Shown here: positions 7,362-9,716 of the stretch, one piece after another
Layout: every line of letters begins with the position of its first letter
Position numbering within the stretch: position 1 is the stretch's first letter
NCBI GenBank assembly: GCA_017483425.1
Contig: JAFUWM010000055.1
Location: 1 to 9,716, forward strand
DNA length: 9,716 nt
Origin: Lachnospiraceae bacterium
GTDB lineage: Bacteria > Bacillota > Clostridia > Lachnospirales > Lachnospiraceae
Direction of reading: 5' to 3'
Notes under the pieces: model-generated
Seen by the model: the letters and a program-made list of their open reading frames with translations, nothing else
Told to the model about the DNA's origin: nothing
The model's database searches: none
Translations under genes and position numbers: made by a program

Positions 7362-8675
7362 TTACTTTCTCCTTTCCGCAAGCAAAGTTCTGCGCATCGC
7401 TTTGATATTTGACGCCAGAGGCCTCTTTGCAGGGCATGTATAAGAGCAGGAGCCACATTCCACGCACTCCATTCCATATCTCTTAGCAAAGGCTTCCTTC
7501 TCTCCGTGTTCCGCAAGATCAGACAGATCACATGGCATCAGATGTGCCGGACAGCCCCTTACGCACCGTCCGCATTTGATGCAGGGAGTTTCCACTGCCG
7601 TACTGACCGGATCCTTAAGGAAGCAGGTGATCGCTCCGCTCGTCTTGGTAACGGGCACATCAAGTCCATACAGCGCAAAGCCCATCATAGGCCCTCCGGA
7701 TATCATTTTTTCTGGAGTTTCCCTGAATCCCCCGGCTTCATCAAGTATATCCTGATATGACATGCCGATACGCACATCATAATTTTTCGCGTTATTTACC
7801 GCATCTCCCGACACCGTAAATATCCTGTGCATCAGGGGCTTTCCCTTTATCACCGCCTCATATACCGCTATGACCGTATCGACATTATTTACTATACAGC
7901 CGGCATCAGCGGGAAGCATTGAGGAATTGACCTCCCTGCCCGTGATCGCATAGATAAGGGATCTCTCAGCTCCCTCCGGATATTTTGTCTTAAGCGGCTC
8001 GACTACGATCCTGTCGTGCCCTTTCACCGCCTCCTGCATCTTCTGTATCGCAAGCGGCTTGTTATTTTCTATTCCTATGACTCCCTTAGCCTTGGGAAAT
8101 ACCTTTAATATACACTCAAGTCCCTGCACGAGATCGTCGCTGTTTTCAAGCATGCACCTATAGTCGGAGGTAAGATACGGCTCACACTCGGAGCCGTTTA
8201 CGATTATATGGTCTATCTTATCCGGCTCTTTCGGAGAGAGCTTCACATGGGTCGGAAAGCCTGCGCCGCCCATTCCCACTACACCTGCCTCCTGTATCCT
8301 TTTTATTATCCCGTCTTTATCCAGAGAATCAAGGCTTGCGGGAGTATATTCACTCTCCGTATCAAGACCGTCATTTTCCACGACTATCGCGTCAACGGAA
8401 TCTCCCAGCGCGTTCTTTCTTTTCTCGATTGCCTTTACTGTTCCGGAAACCGAAGCATATACCGGAGCCGATACAAAACCTCCTGCTTCAGCTATGAGTT
8501 GTCCGATGACCACCGTGTCCCCTTTTTTTACCACGGGCTTTGCCGGAGCGCCTATGTGCTGGGACATGAGATATACCATCTCTTTTCCCGGCGCAAGCGT
8601 CGTGATAGGCTGATCCATAGATATCTCTTTCATATCAGCAGGATGTATGCCGCCCTTAAATGTCTTTAGACGCAA
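7362..8675 (-). CDS. rnfC: Rnf complex iron-sulfur/flavin subunit C (NADH-side), TTG start
   Basis: RnfC is the peripheral cytoplasmic subunit that reacts with NAD(H), related to the NuoF/51-kDa fold. Of 437 residues, the N-terminal part holds FKGGIHP (6-12) and a lipoyl-like beta region ending near VSAPVYASVSGTVKAIE (68-84). The nucleotide/FMN region carries GVVGMGGAGFPTHVK (131-145) and NGSECEPYLTSD (160-171). An SLBB-like part follows (about 285-350). Two four-cysteine ferredoxin motifs come last: CIKCGRCVRGCP (365-376) and CVECGSCSYTCP (404-415). The start codon is TTG at 8675, supported by an AAGGAGG site with a 7-base spacer and by alignment of the N-terminus to the family. It is the first gene of the unit, behind a likely promoter. 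Confidence 0.97.
   Translation of the reverse strand: MRLKTFKGGIHPADMKEISMDQPITTLAPGKEMVYLMSQHIGAPAKPVVKKGDTVVIGQLIAEAGGFVSAPVYASVSGTVKAIEKRKNALGDSVDAIVVENDGLDTESEYTPASLDSLDKDGIIKRIQEAGVVGMGGAGFPTHVKLSPKEPDKIDHIIVNGSECEPYLTSDYRCMLENSDDLVQGLECILKVFPKAKGVIGIENNKPLAIQKMQEAVKGHDRIVVEPLKTKYPEGAERSLIYAITGREVNSSMLPADAGCIVNNVDTVIAVYEAVIKGKPLMHRIFTVSGDAVNNAKNYDVRIGMSYQDILDEAGGFRETPEKMISGGPMMGFALYGLDVPVTKTSGAITCFLKDPVSTAVETPCIKCGRCVRGCPAHLMPCDLSDLAEHGEKEAFAKRYGMECVECGSCSYTCPAKRPLASNIKAMRRTLLAERRK
7368..7375 (-). promoter_or_regulatory. Ribosome binding site of rnfD, decides the ATG at 7360
   Basis: AAAGGAGA on the minus strand with a 7-base spacer to the ATG at 7360. It lies within the last codons of rnfC. 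It supports the short 327-residue RnfD over the longer open frame that runs back into rnfC. Confidence 0.75.
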
Positions 8676-8682
8676 AACTATG

Positions 8683-8689
8683 CCTCCTT
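8683..8689 (-). promoter_or_regulatory. Ribosome binding site of rnfC, decides the TTG start
   Basis: AAGGAGG on the minus strand, 7 bases before the TTG at 8675. No ATG or GTG in this frame offers both a ribosome site and the full family N-terminus, so this site fixes the start of the operon's first gene. Confidence 0.85.
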
Positions 8690-8714
8690 GTAATAAATAA
8701 GTTTACCGGTATCT

Positions 8715-8743
8715 ATATTACTCAAATTCATATGAAACGGCAA
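8715..8743 (-). promoter_or_regulatory. Candidate sigma-70/SigA-type promoter of the rnf operon
   Basis: On the minus strand TTGCCG (8738-8743) and TAATAT (8715-8720) are separated by exactly 17 bases. Each hexamer matches its consensus at four of six positions. Transcription would begin near 8708, giving a leader of roughly 30 bases that contains the rnfC ribosome site. The site lies in the only sizeable gap upstream of the operon. It is read by eye only; an overlapping alternative minus 10 (TATAGA) would need a longer spacer. Confidence 0.45.
8727..8736. promoter_or_regulatory. Perfect 10-base palindrome inside the rnf promoter spacer (possible operator)
   Basis: TTCATATGAA is its own reverse complement and lies wholly between the predicted minus 35 and minus 10 elements. 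A dimeric regulator bound there would block RNA polymerase. It does not match the Rex-type consensus I know (TTGTTAA-n4-TTAACAA). A chance occurrence in AT-rich DNA is quite possible. Confidence 0.25.
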
Positions 8744-8752
8744 GACCGATAT

Positions 8753-9712
8753 CTACCTGTCCTCATATGGTTTTACCTGAAATGTCGCGTACTTCTTTTT
8801 CATTCCCTTTATCTCGAAGTGCCACCACTCCGATACTATCCCGGTGAAGCCATGTGTCTCCATCCATGTCTTCAGCATATCCGCGCTGTATGTGTTTTTT
8901 GAGGTAACGGCAAGCGGACTGAGCTCATGCATATCCGTCTGCATTTCAAGCTCTTCTCCCGTCTCCATATCCACAAGCGTTATATCGACCGCTACGCCAT
9001 AGTTGTGATTCGAGGCAGTATTTGCAAGAAACGCGCCCAGATTGTATCCGCCCTCTGTGACATATGACTTATATTCCGGATTTTTACCTATGAACTCCAA
9101 GGTCTTTTCATACAGCTCCTTGGTCACATCATGAGGCCTGTATGCATCGTATACCTTTATCGTGCTTCCCTGGCTCAGAGCGTAAGCTTCGGCCTCATAG
9201 AGCTTTTCCGCTACGGGAAACAGCAGCGGAACAAGAAACTCCCCGTTTTCCAGTTTGACATCCGGATAAAAAACTTCCCCGGTCACTCCCTCGATATCTT
9301 CCCCATGTATCTTGAATATGCTGCTGTAGGAATTCGTGATATCGTATTCCATCTCATCCTGCATTACGTCAGGCAGATTTATCATGCATACATCTTTAGG
9401 CACAAATCCGGTATAGTTACCTGCCCTGACATAAAAATCATCCCCCCGCTCAGCGACTATCTTTACGGTTGTTCCTGCCGTAAGGGTTCCCGGTTTCAGT
9501 GACTCATCCTTAAATACGAACGGAGTGTCATCCATGATCCATACAGTCGCATCAAAAACATCCATCCCGTCAGGATACGGAGATTTCGCATACGCCCTGC
9601 ATGAAAAAGAAAACAGCAGTATAAGGCTTAGAAGCATCGCCACGGCAAAATAAACCCATGCCGTCTTTCTGTCCAAAACAGTATGTATACTATACCTTTC
9701 GCTGACCATCAC
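8753..9712 (-). CDS. Exported VanX-type D-alanyl-D-alanine dipeptidase (peptidase M15D) with N-terminal SH3-like region; start uncertain
   Basis: This family cleaves D-Ala-D-Ala with one zinc ion. The 319 residues start with a signal sequence or anchor: a charged tip, a hydrophobic run at about 17-37, and a plausible AYA-KS cleavage near 42. A segment at about 52-112 looks like a bacterial SH3 fold (TPFVF, GTTVKIVAERGDDFYVRAG, YTGFVP). The catalytic domain has YDAYRPHDV (Arg192, transition-state arginine in VanX), SNHNYGVAVD (zinc ligands His236 and Asp243) and EWWHFE (catalytic Glu295, ligand His298). All catalytic residues known from VanX are present with the right spacing. Export points to cell-wall peptide trimming or scavenging rather than the cytoplasmic resistance role of VanX. 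The start could be GTG 9712, ATG 9709, or further out; only four bases remain before the window edge, so no ribosome site can be judged. Confidence 0.85.
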   Translation of the reverse strand: MMVSERYSIHTVLDRKTAWVYFAVAMLLSLILLFSFSCRAYAKSPYPDGMDVFDATVWIMDDTPFVFKDESLKPGTLTAGTTVKIVAERGDDFYVRAGNYTGFVPKDVCMINLPDVMQDEMEYDITNSYSSIFKIHGEDIEGVTGEVFYPDVKLENGEFLVPLLFPVAEKLYEAEAYALSQGSTIKVYDAYRPHDVTKELYEKTLEFIGKNPEYKSYVTEGGYNLGAFLANTASNHNYGVAVDITLVDMETGEELEMQTDMHELSPLAVTSKNTYSADMLKTWMETHGFTGIVSEWWHFEIKGMKKKYATFQVKPYEDR

Positions 9713-9716
9713 AGGC

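Larger units (their letters stand above)
8705..8755 (-). repeat. Pair of 11-base imperfect direct repeats flanking the rnf promoter
   Basis: On the minus strand TAGATATCGGT (8745-8755) and TAGATACCGGT (8705-8715) agree at 10 of 11 positions. They are 40 bases apart, just under four helical turns. The first begins on the stop codon of the upstream gene; the second overlaps the end of the minus 10 and the expected start of transcription. They may be paired binding sites, or coincidence. Confidence 0.3.

Noticed and set aside
6741..7412. Plus-strand open frame of 223 codons opposite rnfD
   Set aside because: It is the antisense shadow of a well-supported gene, with low-complexity Pro/Ser/Ala composition and no recognisable domain.
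7361..7531. Open 57-codon extension upstream of rnfD in the same frame
   Set aside because: It lies inside the C-terminal iron-sulfur coding region of rnfC, has no resemblance to RnfD N-termini, and the ATG at 7360 has a good ribosome site.
8727..8736. Rex (NADH-sensing repressor) operator upstream of rnfC
   Set aside because: A redox operon makes this tempting, but the palindrome TTCATATGAA does not fit the Rex consensus TTGTTAA-n4-TTAACAA.
8753..9712. Vancomycin resistance vanX
   Set aside because: Catalytic residues match, but the protein is exported, has an extra N-terminal region, and lacks neighbouring van genes in this window.

Overview
The window looks like a chromosomal piece of an anaerobic Firmicute, most probably a Clostridia/Lachnospiraceae-type organism. 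The reasons are a complete six-gene Rnf operon in the Gram-positive order C-D-G-E-A-B, strong AGGAGG-type ribosome binding sites, a lipoprotein ApbE, and a moderate G+C content judged by eye. The genus cannot be fixed from the sequence alone. Coding density is very high; no RNA gene, insertion sequence, CRISPR array or phage gene was seen, and no stretch above 300 bases lacks a gene.

Layout. The left end (about 1-2140, plus strand) carries most of priA, the primosomal helicase, cut at its 5' end by the window edge. It is convergent with everything else and separated by only 29 bases. From about 8743 down to 2170 on the minus strand runs one compact transcription unit: promoter, rnfC (TTG start), rnfD, rnfG, rnfE, rnfA, rnfB, apbE, and a small membrane-anchored NusG domain II protein. 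Junctions inside it are overlaps of up to 8 bases or gaps of 16 bases or fewer, so translational coupling is likely. The right end (8753-9712, minus strand) is an exported VanX-type D-Ala-D-Ala dipeptidase with an N-terminal SH3-like region, ending 77 bases upstream of rnfC.

How the genes work together. RnfC (NADH side) and RnfB (ferredoxin side) are the cytoplasmic iron-sulfur subunits. RnfA, RnfD and RnfE are membrane subunits. RnfG is a membrane-anchored, outward-facing flavoprotein. The complex couples reduced-ferredoxin:NAD+ oxidoreduction to ion transport (H+ or Na+, not decidable here). RnfG and RnfD both show the covalent-FMN threonine motif, and ApbE, which attaches that FMN, is encoded in the same unit, so the operon carries both the pump and its flavin-loading enzyme. 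The last gene probably has an extracytoplasmic role linked to this system; its function is not established.

The genes belong to known families and I see no clearly new system. The points most worth a second look are a four-cysteine tail on RnfE, the arrangement of a palindrome and an imperfect direct repeat around the rnf promoter, a small insertion in PriA next to helicase motif VI, and the exported form of the VanX-like enzyme.
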